This document shows, one piece after another, positions 16,177-25,472 of a DNA stretch of 64,000 nucleotides (the first letter of the stretch is position 1; each line of letters starts with the position of its first letter). Origin of the DNA: Rikenellaceae bacterium (GTDB lineage Bacteria; Bacteroidota; Bacteroidia; Bacteroidales; Rikenellaceae); contig SUZK01000004.1 in assembly GCA_015059955.1 (NCBI GenBank), positions 62,001 through 126,000 on the forward strand, in the 5' to 3' direction. The position numbers and the translations under genes were made by a program. Below the pieces are notes generated by a model. That model had not been told where the DNA came from. It searched no databases and saw nothing but the letters and a program-made list of their open reading frames with translations.

Positions 16177-17214
16177 TTACAAGGTAAATTCACCTCGTAG
16201 AGGACGACGCATCAAATCCAAAGTTTCCGATAATGGCAAATTCTTGCCTAAAACGTACATCAACTTGGTCACCGCAGCCTCGACCGTCATATCGTGACCC
16301 GACACCACGCCAGCCTCCTGCAAGGCCAAGCCCGTCTCATATAGATGCATCTGCACAGCGCCATCCTTACACTGTGATACGTTGACCACAACAACACCCT
16401 TGCTTATCGCCTCTTTGACGAGGTCGACAAACCACTGTGACGTGGGGGCATTACCCGCGCCATAGGTCTCAAGCACAACGCCACGAGCACCACTATCTAT
16501 GAGCATAGCACGTAACGTCGCGGGACGTATGCCTGGGAATAGTTTTACGACAACAACATCATCCGATAGCGACTCGCTGATACGGAACTCGTCCGAGAAA
16601 TCGGGAGCGTATGGCGCTATTACCGAGCTGTTATACTGGATGTTAACGCCCACATCGGCAAGTGGCTGATAGTTGAACGACGCAAAGGCATTCAGCGCCT
16701 CGGCGCTATGTTTCGTGGTACGGTTACCGCGGAAAAGGCGATTCTGGAAGTAGAGCGCCACCTCGGGGACAATGGGGTTACCATCCTCGTTGCGCGCGCC
16801 GGCAATCTCAATGGCCGTTATAAGGTTCTCGCGACCATCGGTACGCAGAATACCGATAGGAATCTGACTGCCAGTGAAAATTACAGGCTTAGCCAAGTTC
16901 TCGAGCATAAAGCTAAGTGCCGCAGCCGAATAGGACATTGTATCTGTGCCATGGAGGATTACAAAGCCGTCGTAGCGAGCATAGTTATCGCGGATGATAC
17001 GAGCCATATAGACCCAGTTCTCCACAGCTACGTTCGATGAGTCGATGGGTGGAGTGATTGTGAAAACCTCGATATCAACATTGAGGCGTTTAAGTGATGG
17101 GAACTCCTCATATATACCGCTGAAATCGAAGGGAACGAGGGCTCCCGTAGCCTCGTCAGTCTTCATACCGATAGTACCGCCGGTATATATAATGAGAATC
17201 GTTGATCTCTTCAT
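16177..17214 (-). CDS. ansA: type I L-asparaginase
   Basis: 345 residues with the two asparaginase signatures: I-Y-T-G-G-T-I-G at residues 9-16 (catalytic Thr) and I-L-H-G-T-D-T-M near residue 90 (second Thr-Asp pair). It lacks a signal peptide, which fits the cytoplasmic type I enzyme. Hydrolyses L-asparagine to aspartate and ammonia. Transcribed separately from tatD: 121 bp separate them, and a TATCTTTG -7 box lies in the gap. Confidence 0.95.
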   Translation of the reverse strand: MKRSTILIIYTGGTIGMKTDEATGALVPFDFSGIYEEFPSLKRLNVDIEVFTITPPIDSSNVAVENWVYMARIIRDNYARYDGFVILHGTDTMSYSAAALSFMLENLAKPVIFTGSQIPIGILRTDGRENLITAIEIAGARNEDGNPIVPEVALYFQNRLFRGNRTTKHSAEALNAFASFNYQPLADVGVNIQYNSSVIAPYAPDFSDEFRISESLSDDVVVVKLFPGIRPATLRAMLIDSGARGVVLETYGAGNAPTSQWFVDLVKEAISKGVVVVNVSQCKDGAVQMHLYETGLALQEAGVVSGHDMTVEAAVTKLMYVLGKNLPLSETLDLMRRPLRGEFTL

Positions 17215-17252
17215 GTTGAAGATATCATGGCCTTAGTGCCACTATATCACAA

Positions 17253-17260
17253 CAAAGATA
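17253..17260 (-). promoter_or_regulatory. possible -7 box of ansA
   Basis: TATCTTTG on the minus strand, 39 bases before the ansA start. No clear -33 TTG at the expected spacing. Confidence 0.3.
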
Positions 17261-17335
17261 CGAATAATTTATGAGAGTGTATACATTTTGGCAACTTTTT
17301 TTGTCCAGGCATGCAACAATAACCCTCGGCTACGA

Positions 17336-18115
17336 TTATAGAGCGAACATTCTACGTGCAGACGCCGTTGTTATCGCATCTACCTCATCGAAGCTCTTGC
17401 CGTGCAACTCGGCAATCTTACGGCACACGAACTCCACGTATGCCGACTCATTGCGCTTGCCACGATGTGGCACAGGCGTAAGGTAGGGGCAGTCGGTCTC
17501 GAGGAGGAGTAGCTCGGTCGGGAGCTCTGCCACCACCCTATCAAGGCCACTATTCTTGAAGGTAACAACACCACCGATACCAAACAAGAAGTCGCCCATA
17601 CGCTCAATCTTGCGCGCTGTATCGACACTATCGGCATAGGCATGTAGAACACCTCGCAAGCCACGACCTCGGTACGTTGCAAGGGCATCGAGCATCTCCA
17701 CATATGCCGAGCGTGTATGTATCACAACGGGCATATCGTGTTGAATAGCAAGCTCCAACTGTGCATGCAGAGCCTCGCGCTGCTCCCTGAAATAGTCTCT
17801 ACTCCAATAGAGGTCGAGACCTATCTCACCCACACCACACAACTGGAGTGGTGGTTGCTGCAACATATGCTCGACCATATCCAACTCCTCGCGCCAAGCG
17901 GGATTATCGTTGACCGAGGTAGGGTGTAAGCCTGCCATAGCGCGACACCAGTCGCCATGTTCGGCGGCCAATGCAAGCATACGCTCACGGCTTGTCGAGT
18001 CTATATCGGGCAAGAGCAACATCTCAACGCCTGCACGACGTGCACGCTCCAACGCCTCGTTACGGTCGGAGTCAAACTCCTCGGCATATATATGTGAATG
18101 TGTATCTATCATCAA
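17336..18115 (-). CDS. TatD-family metal-dependent hydrolase
   Basis: 259 residues. D-T-H-S-H-I-Y at residues 4-10 gives the first metal ligands; then M-A-G-L-H-P-T, G-E-I-G-L-D-L-Y-W (Glu ligand), V-I-H-T-R-S-A and L-E-T-D-C-P-Y (Asp ligand). This is the complete TIM-barrel amidohydrolase set of TatD DNases, with 3'-5' exonuclease or RNA quality-control roles in other species. It lies 16 bp downstream of dprA, in the long minus-strand run that also includes gldE and MATE. Confidence 0.93.
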   Translation of the reverse strand: MMIDTHSHIYAEEFDSDRNEALERARRAGVEMLLLPDIDSTSRERMLALAAEHGDWCRAMAGLHPTSVNDNPAWREELDMVEHMLQQPPLQLCGVGEIGLDLYWSRDYFREQREALHAQLELAIQHDMPVVIHTRSAYVEMLDALATYRGRGLRGVLHAYADSVDTARKIERMGDFLFGIGGVVTFKNSGLDRVVAELPTELLLLETDCPYLTPVPHRGKRNESAYVEFVCRKIAELHGKSFDEVDAITTASARRMFAL

Positions 18116-18131
18116 TTCAGCATTTAAGGGT

Positions 18132-19244
18132 TTAAGTATTCACCACCTCGTAGCGCTGCCCAGGGAGCTTGCGCACAAGGCCTGCTATCTCAAGGCTCAT
18201 TATTACCATCGCCAACTCACCCATGGAGAGCTGCGTCTTTTCGAGAAGCTCAACAAGAGAGATGGAGGTTGTCGAGGCTATGGTGCCATATACTAAGCGA
18301 GAGGTAGGGTCTAACTCGTCGGTAGGAGCGCATATCGTAGTCTGCGATGATGACGACCTCGTATGGCACTGCCACTCCATATCGTCAATAATATCGGATG
18401 CGGTAATCACTAAGCGGGCCTTGCCCGAGCGGATAAGGTTGTTTGTGCCAAACGAGTTACTATCGCTGATACGACCAGGCACGGCCATCACCGTACGACC
18501 ATAGCTATCGGCGATATCTGCCGTGGCCAACGAGCCTCCCGATACGGGAGATTCGACAACAACAGTACCTAAGCTCAAACCAGCAATGATGCGGTTGCGT
18601 GCGATGAAGAGCGCACCATTCTGTGGTGACTGCGAGTGGAGCTCCGAGACGATAGCACCACCATGCTCGACAATGTCGTTGGCAAGTGCCGTATGCGCCG
18701 TTGGTGTGACCTCGGGAAGTGTCGAGGCAATGACAGCGATGGTATTTACGTTGTAGGTGAGGGCTGCACGATGGCAGGCAGCATCAATACCATAGGCCAA
18801 GCCGCTGACGATAGCGAGGTTGTCTACCCTCTCGCTGAGCTGCTGAACGAGCCTATTGCACACATCGTGACCACTGGGTGACATATCGCGCGTACCAACC
18901 ATAGAGAGTAGACGCTGCGATAATGCACCGACATTGCCGCGCACAAAGAGAACATGGGGACGGTCGCTTGTCGCGCGCAGAGCCTCGGGATACTCCTCAT
19001 CGGTGGCGGCGATAGCGCGTATATCGTGACGGCGACAGTAATCGACCTCGCGATAGGCGGGTATAAATCCCTCCTGCTTAACGATACGTTCAGCAATCTC
19101 GGGGCGTAGCTCGGCACGCATGATAAGCTCCTCCTTAGATGCAGCAAATACCGCCTCGGCAGAGCCAAACGTATCTATGAGGTGAACGATTGTACGAGAG
19201 CCCACGCCACGCGTGAAGATTAAAGCCAGGTCATCGATAGTCAT
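18132..19244 (-). CDS. dprA: DNA-processing protein DprA
   Basis: 370 residues. N-terminal helix-hairpin-like region (1-70), then the Rossmann-like DprA core: L-S-M-V-G-T-R, I-V-S-G-L-A-Y-G-I-D-A-A-C-H, and F-I-A-R-N-R-I-I-A-G-L-S-L-G-T-V-V-V-E, G-S-L-A-T-A-D-I-A, V-P-G-R-I-S. A winged-helix C-terminal domain follows (310-370). DprA loads RecA onto incoming single-stranded DNA during transformation. It is widespread in bacteria not known to be competent, and no com genes are in the window. It lies 17 bp after the MATE gene. Confidence 0.95.
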   Translation of the reverse strand: MTIDDLALIFTRGVGSRTIVHLIDTFGSAEAVFAASKEELIMRAELRPEIAERIVKQEGFIPAYREVDYCRRHDIRAIAATDEEYPEALRATSDRPHVLFVRGNVGALSQRLLSMVGTRDMSPSGHDVCNRLVQQLSERVDNLAIVSGLAYGIDAACHRAALTYNVNTIAVIASTLPEVTPTAHTALANDIVEHGGAIVSELHSQSPQNGALFIARNRIIAGLSLGTVVVESPVSGGSLATADIADSYGRTVMAVPGRISDSNSFGTNNLIRSGKARLVITASDIIDDMEWQCHTRSSSSQTTICAPTDELDPTSRLVYGTIASTTSISLVELLEKTQLSMGELAMVIMSLEIAGLVRKLPGQRYEVVNT

Positions 19245-19261
19245 AGTGCGTAGTTTTATGT

Positions 19262-20719
19262 TTATCGCTCAAAGCGCATGTCGTGCTCCAAGCGGCGGAG
19301 CTTACGTATCTGCAAGAATAGCAACACACCAGCCACGATGACGGCAGCAGCATCGGCAATAGGCATCGCCATCCAAGCACCCATAGCACCATACTCAGGG
19401 GTGAGGATAAGCAACATTGGGAGCAGGAAGAGGAGCTGACGTGTTGTCGAGAGGAACATTGCTAATGGTGCACGACCTATATATTGGAAGAAACCACCAG
19501 CGACAATCTGGAAACCCACCAATGGGAACACGAGCATCGCCACAGGTAGACCCTGGGCAACAATATCAGCCATGGCCTGTGCCGAAGCGCCCTCGCTCGT
19601 ATCAACGAACATCGATGCCACCTGGTAGGGGAAGAAGTGACCTATAAGGAAGGCCATTGTTGTCACCACCGTAGCACACATGATAGCATACTTGAGCACC
19701 TTGATTACGCGGTCATACTGACGAGCACCATAGTTATAGCCCACGATAGGCTGCATACCCTGATTAAAGCCCTGTGCCACCATCACAAAGAGCAACAACA
19801 CGCGGTTCATAATGCCATAGGCGCCAACATAGATGTCACCCACATCGCCCTCAACGGCAGCACGACTAATAACATCGTCAGCACCCGTACCTCCGTAGCT
19901 CAGCAGCGCCGTATTCATAAAGCGAGTCACCAGCGAGGCACACAGGTTGAGCAGGAAGGGGGCCATGCCGATGGAGATAATATTCCAGACTATATGTCTA
20001 TCGAAGTGGAAGTTAGAGCGCTTAAATCGCAAGAAGCTCGTAGGCGCAGTATAGTGACGTATCTGAATGATTAGAGCAACAAACTGTGCCGTGACGGTCG
20101 CAAGTGCCGAGCCTTGAACGCCCCACTTGAAAACGAATATAAACAACGGATTGAGCACCGTACATAGAGCCATGGCAAGAAGCATGATATACATTGCCTT
20201 GCGCGGATAACCCGACGCTCTAAGCTGCTCATTAAGACCGAGATAGAGATGCGTTATAATATTACCAAACATTATAACCTCCATAAATTCACGCGCATAA
20301 CGCAGTGTGTCGGCGTTTGCCTCGCCACCCGAAAAGAATATAAGTATCGGGTCGAGGAAGAGCAAGAAGAGGAGCATGATGCTCACGCCAAGCACCAAGT
20401 TCAACAGTACGGCATTTGCCAAGATACGCTCCGCGGCACGCTTATTACCCTCGCCCAGACGTATCGAAATGCGGGCAGCGGCACCCACACCCACCATAGC
20501 ACCAAAGGCCGAGGCTATGTTCATAATAGGCAGAGTAACGGCCATGCCCGAGATAGCGGCATCACCAACACCGTGGCCTATAAATATACTATCTATAATA
20601 TGGTACAGCGACGACGATGCCATGGCGATAATCGCCGGTATGGCATAGCGCATCAGCAACCGACCAACCGAGTCGGAGCCTAACGATACCGTATTATTAT
20701 TCACTTTATCTCCCATCAC
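19262..20719 (-). CDS. MATE-family multidrug efflux transporter
   Basis: 485 residues with about 12 hydrophobic helices in two repeats. MATE hallmarks: P-A-I-I-A-M near residue 29, I-D-S-I-F-I-G, a loop with G-V-G-A-A-A-R-I-S-I-R-L-G-E-G, A-S-G-Y-P-R-K-A-M, and in the second half V-A-Q-G-F-N-Q-G-M-Q-P-I-V-G-Y-N-Y-G-A. A Na+- or H+-driven exporter of the inner membrane; the substrate cannot be told. It starts 10 bp after the phosphopantetheinyl transferase gene. Confidence 0.92.
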   Translation of the reverse strand: MMGDKVNNNTVSLGSDSVGRLLMRYAIPAIIAMASSSLYHIIDSIFIGHGVGDAAISGMAVTLPIMNIASAFGAMVGVGAAARISIRLGEGNKRAAERILANAVLLNLVLGVSIMLLFLLFLDPILIFFSGGEANADTLRYAREFMEVIMFGNIITHLYLGLNEQLRASGYPRKAMYIMLLAMALCTVLNPLFIFVFKWGVQGSALATVTAQFVALIIQIRHYTAPTSFLRFKRSNFHFDRHIVWNIISIGMAPFLLNLCASLVTRFMNTALLSYGGTGADDVISRAAVEGDVGDIYVGAYGIMNRVLLLFVMVAQGFNQGMQPIVGYNYGARQYDRVIKVLKYAIMCATVVTTMAFLIGHFFPYQVASMFVDTSEGASAQAMADIVAQGLPVAMLVFPLVGFQIVAGGFFQYIGRAPLAMFLSTTRQLLFLLPMLLILTPEYGAMGAWMAMPIADAAAVIVAGVLLFLQIRKLRRLEHDMRFER

Positions 20720-20729
20720 ACAAAACTAT

Positions 20730-21308
20730 CTACACATATGTTGCCACTGCAACAACGTAGTTTTCATCAACAAAGCTAAATGCCACCCTCACCTTGGCGT
20801 CGTCACCAAGCACAGCATAGGCAACACTCTGGCTTGCATCGTACTCAACAATATGCATATCAACCAAGAGGTCGACACCTCGACGACCCCATAGCTTATA
20901 GATTGCCTCCTTGGCACTCCACACCATGGCGCTCCAATGCAGATGGTCGCTCAACGCAAGCTCCTCCTTGGAGATATAGCGCGAAGCAACACGCTCGAAG
21001 CCACGCTCGACACACTCAATATCGACACCCACGCGACTATCGGCAATAGCCACAGCCACCCACCTCTCGGAGGTGTGCGCCACACTTATATATATATTAG
21101 GTATATCGACAATGGGAGCACCCACATCGTTGTAATTGATATGCACCCCTCGTCCGAGCTCACGACGCACAATACGACGCCACGACAGATGCTCCGCGCG
21201 GCGTGCCTCACGCTGGAAGCGCGATGCTGAGGCCACATCCTCGGCTGTGAGCAGCGCATCGCAGCAGGCAAAGATTGGCGATATGGGCTCGACAACGAGA
21301 TTAACCAT
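20730..21308 (-). CDS. 4'-phosphopantetheinyl transferase superfamily protein
   Basis: 192 residues from the ATG at 21308, whose first codons overlap the gldE stop by 8 bp (translational coupling); an in-frame start at 21344 would lie inside gldE. Conserved motifs: V-G-V-D-I-E (Mg-binding acid residues) and W-S-A-K-E-A-I-Y-K-L-W-G, plus S-V-A-H-T. It would transfer phosphopantetheine from CoA to a carrier protein. Sfp-type enzymes next to gldE are common in Bacteroidales. Whether it serves fatty-acid ACP or a secondary carrier is open; no carrier-protein gene is in the window. Confidence 0.88.
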   Translation of the reverse strand: MVNLVVEPISPIFACCDALLTAEDVASASRFQREARRAEHLSWRRIVRRELGRGVHINYNDVGAPIVDIPNIYISVAHTSERWVAVAIADSRVGVDIECVERGFERVASRYISKEELALSDHLHWSAMVWSAKEAIYKLWGRRGVDLLVDMHIVEYDASQSVAYAVLGDDAKVRVAFSFVDENYVVAVATYV

Positions 21309-22590
21309 TGACCTCAACCTTGATTTTATCGACCCTACGGCCATCCATAGTGGCTATGAAGAACTTGACACCGTGCGACTGCAACTCGTCACCACGACGT
21401 GGCAAGTCGCGCTTAAGCTCCATCATCAATCCTGCCAAGGTCTCAGCATGGCCCTCAACATCGGCGAAGGCCTCCTCGTCGAAGCCTATGACGCGCACGA
21501 ACTCACCGATATGTATCTTAGCATCGAAGATATAGGTGTTCTCGCCAATCTTCTCATAGAGCTTATCCTCATCCTCGTCGCTCTCGTCGGTAATCTCACC
21601 CACGACCTCCTCCAAGATATCCTCCAACGAGACAAGACCCTGCGTAGCACCATACTCGTCGACGACGATGGCGATATGTATCTTCTTCTGCTGAAACTCC
21701 TTAAGCAGGTCATCAATCATCATGTGCTCGGGCACGAAGTAGGGCTTGCGGAGTAGCTTCTGCCACTCGAAATCGACACCCTGGGTGATATATGGCAGCA
21801 AATCCTTAACGTAGAGTACACCGCGAACATCGTCTAAATCCTCGCCATAGACGGGGATACGCGAGTAGCCCGTATCGACAATCACGCGGCGCACCTCATC
21901 GTAGTCGGCATCGTACTCCAAGCCTGTTATATCGACACGCGAGTGCATAATCTCAACCACCTCGGTCTGTCCGAAGCTGACGATACCCGACAACATCTTC
22001 TGCTCCTCCTCCGAGCCTGTCTCCGTGAGGTCTACGGCATCGGCAAGCTCCTCGATAGATATCTCAGCACCCTTGGATGCCAAGCGACTAACACGGCTAC
22101 TTGTACGCATAAGGATGAATGCCAAGGGGTAGAGCAACCAGCGCAAGAACTTCAAAAGCGCAGAGAGAGCGCATGCCATACGCACAGGGTTTGCCTGCGA
22201 GAATACCTTAGGCATAATCTCGCCAAAGAGCAACAACAAGAAGGTGACAACGATGGTCTTAAAGACAAAATTCCATCCCGCACCAAATATAAACACCGCG
22301 TCGATAAGCTGCGTAGAGAGGATAACCAAGCAGATATTGACCATGTTGTTGGCAACCAATATCGTCGCCAACAACCTATCTGGATTGGAGAGCAGGTCTA
22401 ACACACGGCTTGCTGAGGCGGTGTTGCTACTCTCGATATCATCCATATCGCTATGCGTGAGCGAGAAGTACGCCACCTCCGAGCCCGATGCCATCGCCGA
22501 CATCACAAGAAGCAGCAGCGATACAACGCTCAGCAGAATAACGTTGTTAATATTGATACTCTCTTGCAGAGCAATAATCTCGTCCATCAA
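21301..22590 (-). CDS. gldE: GldE-like hemolysin/CNNM-family membrane protein
   Basis: 429 residues. N-terminal DUF21/CNNM transmembrane domain (helices near 20-40, 75-95 and 105-125, with S-G-S-E-V-A-Y-F-S-L), a CBS-domain pair (210-330; G-Y-S-R-I-P-V-Y, I-A-I-V-V-D-E-Y-G-A-T-Q-G-L-V-S-L-E-D), and a C-terminal CorC/HlyC domain. The match is to GldE, named for gliding in Flavobacterium but present in non-gliding Bacteroidales, where it probably has an ion-transport or envelope role. It begins 32 bp downstream of the ftsZ stop. Confidence 0.85.
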   Translation of the reverse strand: MMDEIIALQESININNVILLSVVSLLLLVMSAMASGSEVAYFSLTHSDMDDIESSNTASASRVLDLLSNPDRLLATILVANNMVNICLVILSTQLIDAVFIFGAGWNFVFKTIVVTFLLLLFGEIMPKVFSQANPVRMACALSALLKFLRWLLYPLAFILMRTSSRVSRLASKGAEISIEELADAVDLTETGSEEEQKMLSGIVSFGQTEVVEIMHSRVDITGLEYDADYDEVRRVIVDTGYSRIPVYGEDLDDVRGVLYVKDLLPYITQGVDFEWQKLLRKPYFVPEHMMIDDLLKEFQQKKIHIAIVVDEYGATQGLVSLEDILEEVVGEITDESDEDEDKLYEKIGENTYIFDAKIHIGEFVRVIGFDEEAFADVEGHAETLAGLMMELKRDLPRRGDELQSHGVKFFIATMDGRRVDKIKVEVNG

Positions 22591-22622
22591 TAAGTAAATT
22601 TGTCGTTAGTTACCACGGCGCA

Positions 22623-23972
22623 CTAAAAGAGTGAGCCTGCGGTTATCTGCTCCGAGGTCTCCTCCTCGCGAGGCATAGGCCTGAACGTAGTCTTCGTCTG
22701 TGGCTCGTAACCACCTACAAGCGACATATTTAGGCGCTTATACGAAGGTTCCTGCTTCTGCGCTGCGATGATGCGGTAGCGGTTCTGCGAGGGTGTAATC
22801 TCGGTCTTCTCAGAGGCTGGCTGGCGCAGTGGTTTCTTCTCTGCCACCTGAGGCTCCTTCTTAACCACTGGCTCATCGTCGAATGGGTTGTCGAGCGTAG
22901 CCTCGCTATATGTGCTCTTAATCTTTGGCTCGTTGCCATCGGCAAAGCCCGTAGCAACAACCACCAACTCAAGCTCATCGTCGGCAAGTGACGACTTCTG
23001 ACTGGCACCCCAGATGATATCTGCCGAGTGCTTGTTGCCATCCTCGTCGATGTAGCTTGCATGCTTCTGTATGTAGTCCGTAGCCTCGGTGACATCCTCG
23101 AGCATGAGGTTGTCGAGGTCCGACACAGCGAAGCTCAGAAGGATATTCTTGGCACCCGCAATCATATTGTCGTCGAGTAGTGGCGACGACAACGACGCCT
23201 CAGCAACGGTATAGGCTCTATTCTCGCCAGCGCCCTTGACAACAGACATATGCGCACGGCCACTGCCCTTCATGACCTTCATCACATCGGCAAAGTCGAC
23301 ACGCACCAACGCTGTCTCCACCGTGATAAGCTCGGCAATGCCCTTTGTTGCCATGCCGAGGATGTCATCTGCCTTGCCGAAGGCCTCCTTGATAGGCATC
23401 TTGCCATACATCAGGCGGAGCTTCTCGTTGTCGATGATAAGGAGCGAGTCGACATACTTGTTAAGCTCCTCGACACCACGCACAGCCTGGTCGTAGCGCG
23501 TCTTACCCTCCATCATAAGGGGCATGGTGACAACAGCCACGGTAAGTATCTCCAACTCGTGAGCCAAGCGCGCGATGACGGGTGAAGCACCAGTACCTGT
23601 ACCACCACCCATACCTGCTGCGATAAACAACATCTTGGCACCCGACGTCTCGAGCAACGAGCGCAGCTGCTCCTCGCTCTCCATGGCGAGTTCGCGGCCC
23701 TTCTCAGGGTCGTTACCCGCACCAAGACCTGGACCCATCTGTATCTTATTGCTTACGCTGCAATTCTCCAACGCCTGCTTATCGGTGTTACTCACAACGA
23801 AGTTAACACCCGTGATGCCCATCGACTGCATGTGGTTAACAGCATTACCACCAGCACCACCTACGCCGATAACCATGATTATCGACTCCGAGTCGAACAT
23901 CAAACCCGATGGGTTATCCTCAACCATAGCTGCAAGAACCTCATCTGTCATATTTTTATTCTGCTTACTCAT
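22623..23972 (-). CDS. ftsZ: cell-division GTPase FtsZ
   Basis: 449 residues from ATG 23972; a TTG three codons upstream is an alternative start. Tubulin-like GTPase: I-G-V-G-G-A-G-G-N-A-V, S-N-T-D, and the signature G-M-G-G-G-T-G-T-G-A-S-P; T7-loop residues are in F-A-D-V-M-K-V-M. It polymerises into the Z ring. The tail after about residue 330 is a variable linker. A stretch E-P-S-Y-K-R-L-N-M resembles the C-terminal partner-binding peptide of other Bacteroidetes FtsZ (P-A-Y-x-R), but about 30 further residues follow it here. Last of the murG-murC-ftsQ-ftsA-ftsZ series. Confidence 0.97.
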   Translation of the reverse strand: MSKQNKNMTDEVLAAMVEDNPSGLMFDSESIIMVIGVGGAGGNAVNHMQSMGITGVNFVVSNTDKQALENCSVSNKIQMGPGLGAGNDPEKGRELAMESEEQLRSLLETSGAKMLFIAAGMGGGTGTGASPVIARLAHELEILTVAVVTMPLMMEGKTRYDQAVRGVEELNKYVDSLLIIDNEKLRLMYGKMPIKEAFGKADDILGMATKGIAELITVETALVRVDFADVMKVMKGSGRAHMSVVKGAGENRAYTVAEASLSSPLLDDNMIAGAKNILLSFAVSDLDNLMLEDVTEATDYIQKHASYIDEDGNKHSADIIWGASQKSSLADDELELVVVATGFADGNEPKIKSTYSEATLDNPFDDEPVVKKEPQVAEKKPLRQPASEKTEITPSQNRYRIIAAQKQEPSYKRLNMSLVGGYEPQTKTTFRPMPREEETSEQITAGSLF

Positions 23973-24004
23973 ACTCTTCAATGTTTTGCTTGTTTACCAC
24001 CGCA

Positions 24005-25432
24005 TTAATCGAACTCCTGGTCGCCATCATCCGAAAAGCCCTTGTTCACCGAGTCCCACACCTTCTTGAAGATGCCCTTAACCCTGCTTGGCTTAGAGAC
24101 AATATCGCCATCGGGCTTCGTCACGATGTTTGTATCCGTCTCGACATCTACGGTAAGTGTGCTTGGCTTCACCTCGATAGGCTTCTCCTCCTTGGGCTCT
24201 ACGACACTCTGCATCTGGGGCGTAGACTGTGGCTTAGCCACCTCGACAGCCTCGCGGCGCGAAGGTGTGGGCACCACGGCTACGGCACATGAGCCACGCT
24301 TAGCACCATGGATAAGTAGCGACACGACGGTTGAGTATGCCTGCGTCGTGATGTGGTTTATCTGTGACTCCTGCGTGATGTCGTACTCAGGGTATACCAC
24401 GCGGACATCCTCGTAGCCGAGCTCACGAGCAAAGAGCTGCTCGATATCCTTCATTCGAGAGCCACCTCCCGTAAGCAACACTGCGGGGCGGAAGCGCGAG
24501 CCACACTGAGCCTCCTTAATCTCCTTCTTCACCCAGTCGGCAATCTCCTTGAGGCGTGCCTCGATGGCGATGACAAGGTTACGACGAAGGATGCTCTTGA
24601 CCATGATATGGTACTTCTGCGGGAAGACAATCAGGTCATCCTCACACAGGTCGGCGATGGCCGAGCCATACATGATTTTGAGGTCCTCGACATACTTGGT
24701 GATGCTCAACGAGCGGATATCGTCGTTGATGGCGTTAGCGCCCATAGGTATCGAGGCTGCGTAGCGCACCTTGCCACCTTGCAACACCGAAACGTCGGTG
24801 ATGCCAGCACCAAGGTTGATGACAACAGCGCCATCGACAACCTCGTCGGTAGTGGCAATGCCGAGGTGCGATATCATAGCGTTAGGCACGAACTCCTTGA
24901 CGGTGATGCCCTGGCTCTTGATGCAGCCAGCGAGGCGGTCACGCATCTTCTTGTCGCAGAGCACAAAGTTATAGGTTGCCGCAAGCTTATGGCCATAGGC
25001 GCCACAAGGCTCCTCAACGACCCTATCGTCAATCATATAGCGTAGTGGCTCCATCGAGATTATTATCTCGCGGTCGTCGGGCAGCTTGACGCTGAGCATA
25101 CGGCGGTTGAGCTCCTCGAGGTCACGGCGTGTGATGCCCTCATCCTGCACATACACATGGTCCTCGACCTGCGCACAGCGGATAAAGTCACCCGACATGC
25201 CGGCATAGGCCTCGGTGATGTGTATACCCAACTGCTTCTCAATCTTACTCTTCGCTGCAGCGATAGAGCGGGCTACCATCTCATTATTCTCGATGCGTCC
25301 CGCGACAACGCCGCCCACAGGCTCGCTCACGATGCCCATGATATCAACGCTGCCATCCTCCCTCTCTGAGCCAACGGCAATAACCACATTTGACGAACCT
25401 ACGTCAACGGCTACAATCTGTTTACCTTTCAT
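24005..25432 (-). CDS. ftsA: cell-division protein FtsA
   Basis: 475 residues from ATG 25432 (M-K-G-K-Q-I-V-A-V-D-V-G-S-S-N); an upstream in-frame start at 25468 would overlap the 5' leader. Actin-like ATPase: V-D-V-G-S-S-N-V-V-I-A (phosphate 1), an SHS2 region, I-N-L-G-A-G-I-T-D-V-S-V, and V-L-L-T-G-G-G-S-R-M-K-D. The C-terminal linker (from about 370) is long and charged and ends with a membrane-proximal segment (K-G-I-F-K-K-V-W-D-S-V) able to act as the amphipathic membrane anchor. It tethers FtsZ to the membrane. Confidence 0.96.
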   Translation of the reverse strand: MKGKQIVAVDVGSSNVVIAVGSEREDGSVDIMGIVSEPVGGVVAGRIENNEMVARSIAAAKSKIEKQLGIHITEAYAGMSGDFIRCAQVEDHVYVQDEGITRRDLEELNRRMLSVKLPDDREIIISMEPLRYMIDDRVVEEPCGAYGHKLAATYNFVLCDKKMRDRLAGCIKSQGITVKEFVPNAMISHLGIATTDEVVDGAVVINLGAGITDVSVLQGGKVRYAASIPMGANAINDDIRSLSITKYVEDLKIMYGSAIADLCEDDLIVFPQKYHIMVKSILRRNLVIAIEARLKEIADWVKKEIKEAQCGSRFRPAVLLTGGGSRMKDIEQLFARELGYEDVRVVYPEYDITQESQINHITTQAYSTVVSLLIHGAKRGSCAVAVVPTPSRREAVEVAKPQSTPQMQSVVEPKEEKPIEVKPSTLTVDVETDTNIVTKPDGDIVSKPSRVKGIFKKVWDSVNKGFSDDGDQEFD

Positions 25433-25472
25433 TGTTGTCTCCCTATTTATTATTATTCTATCTTTCAATCAT

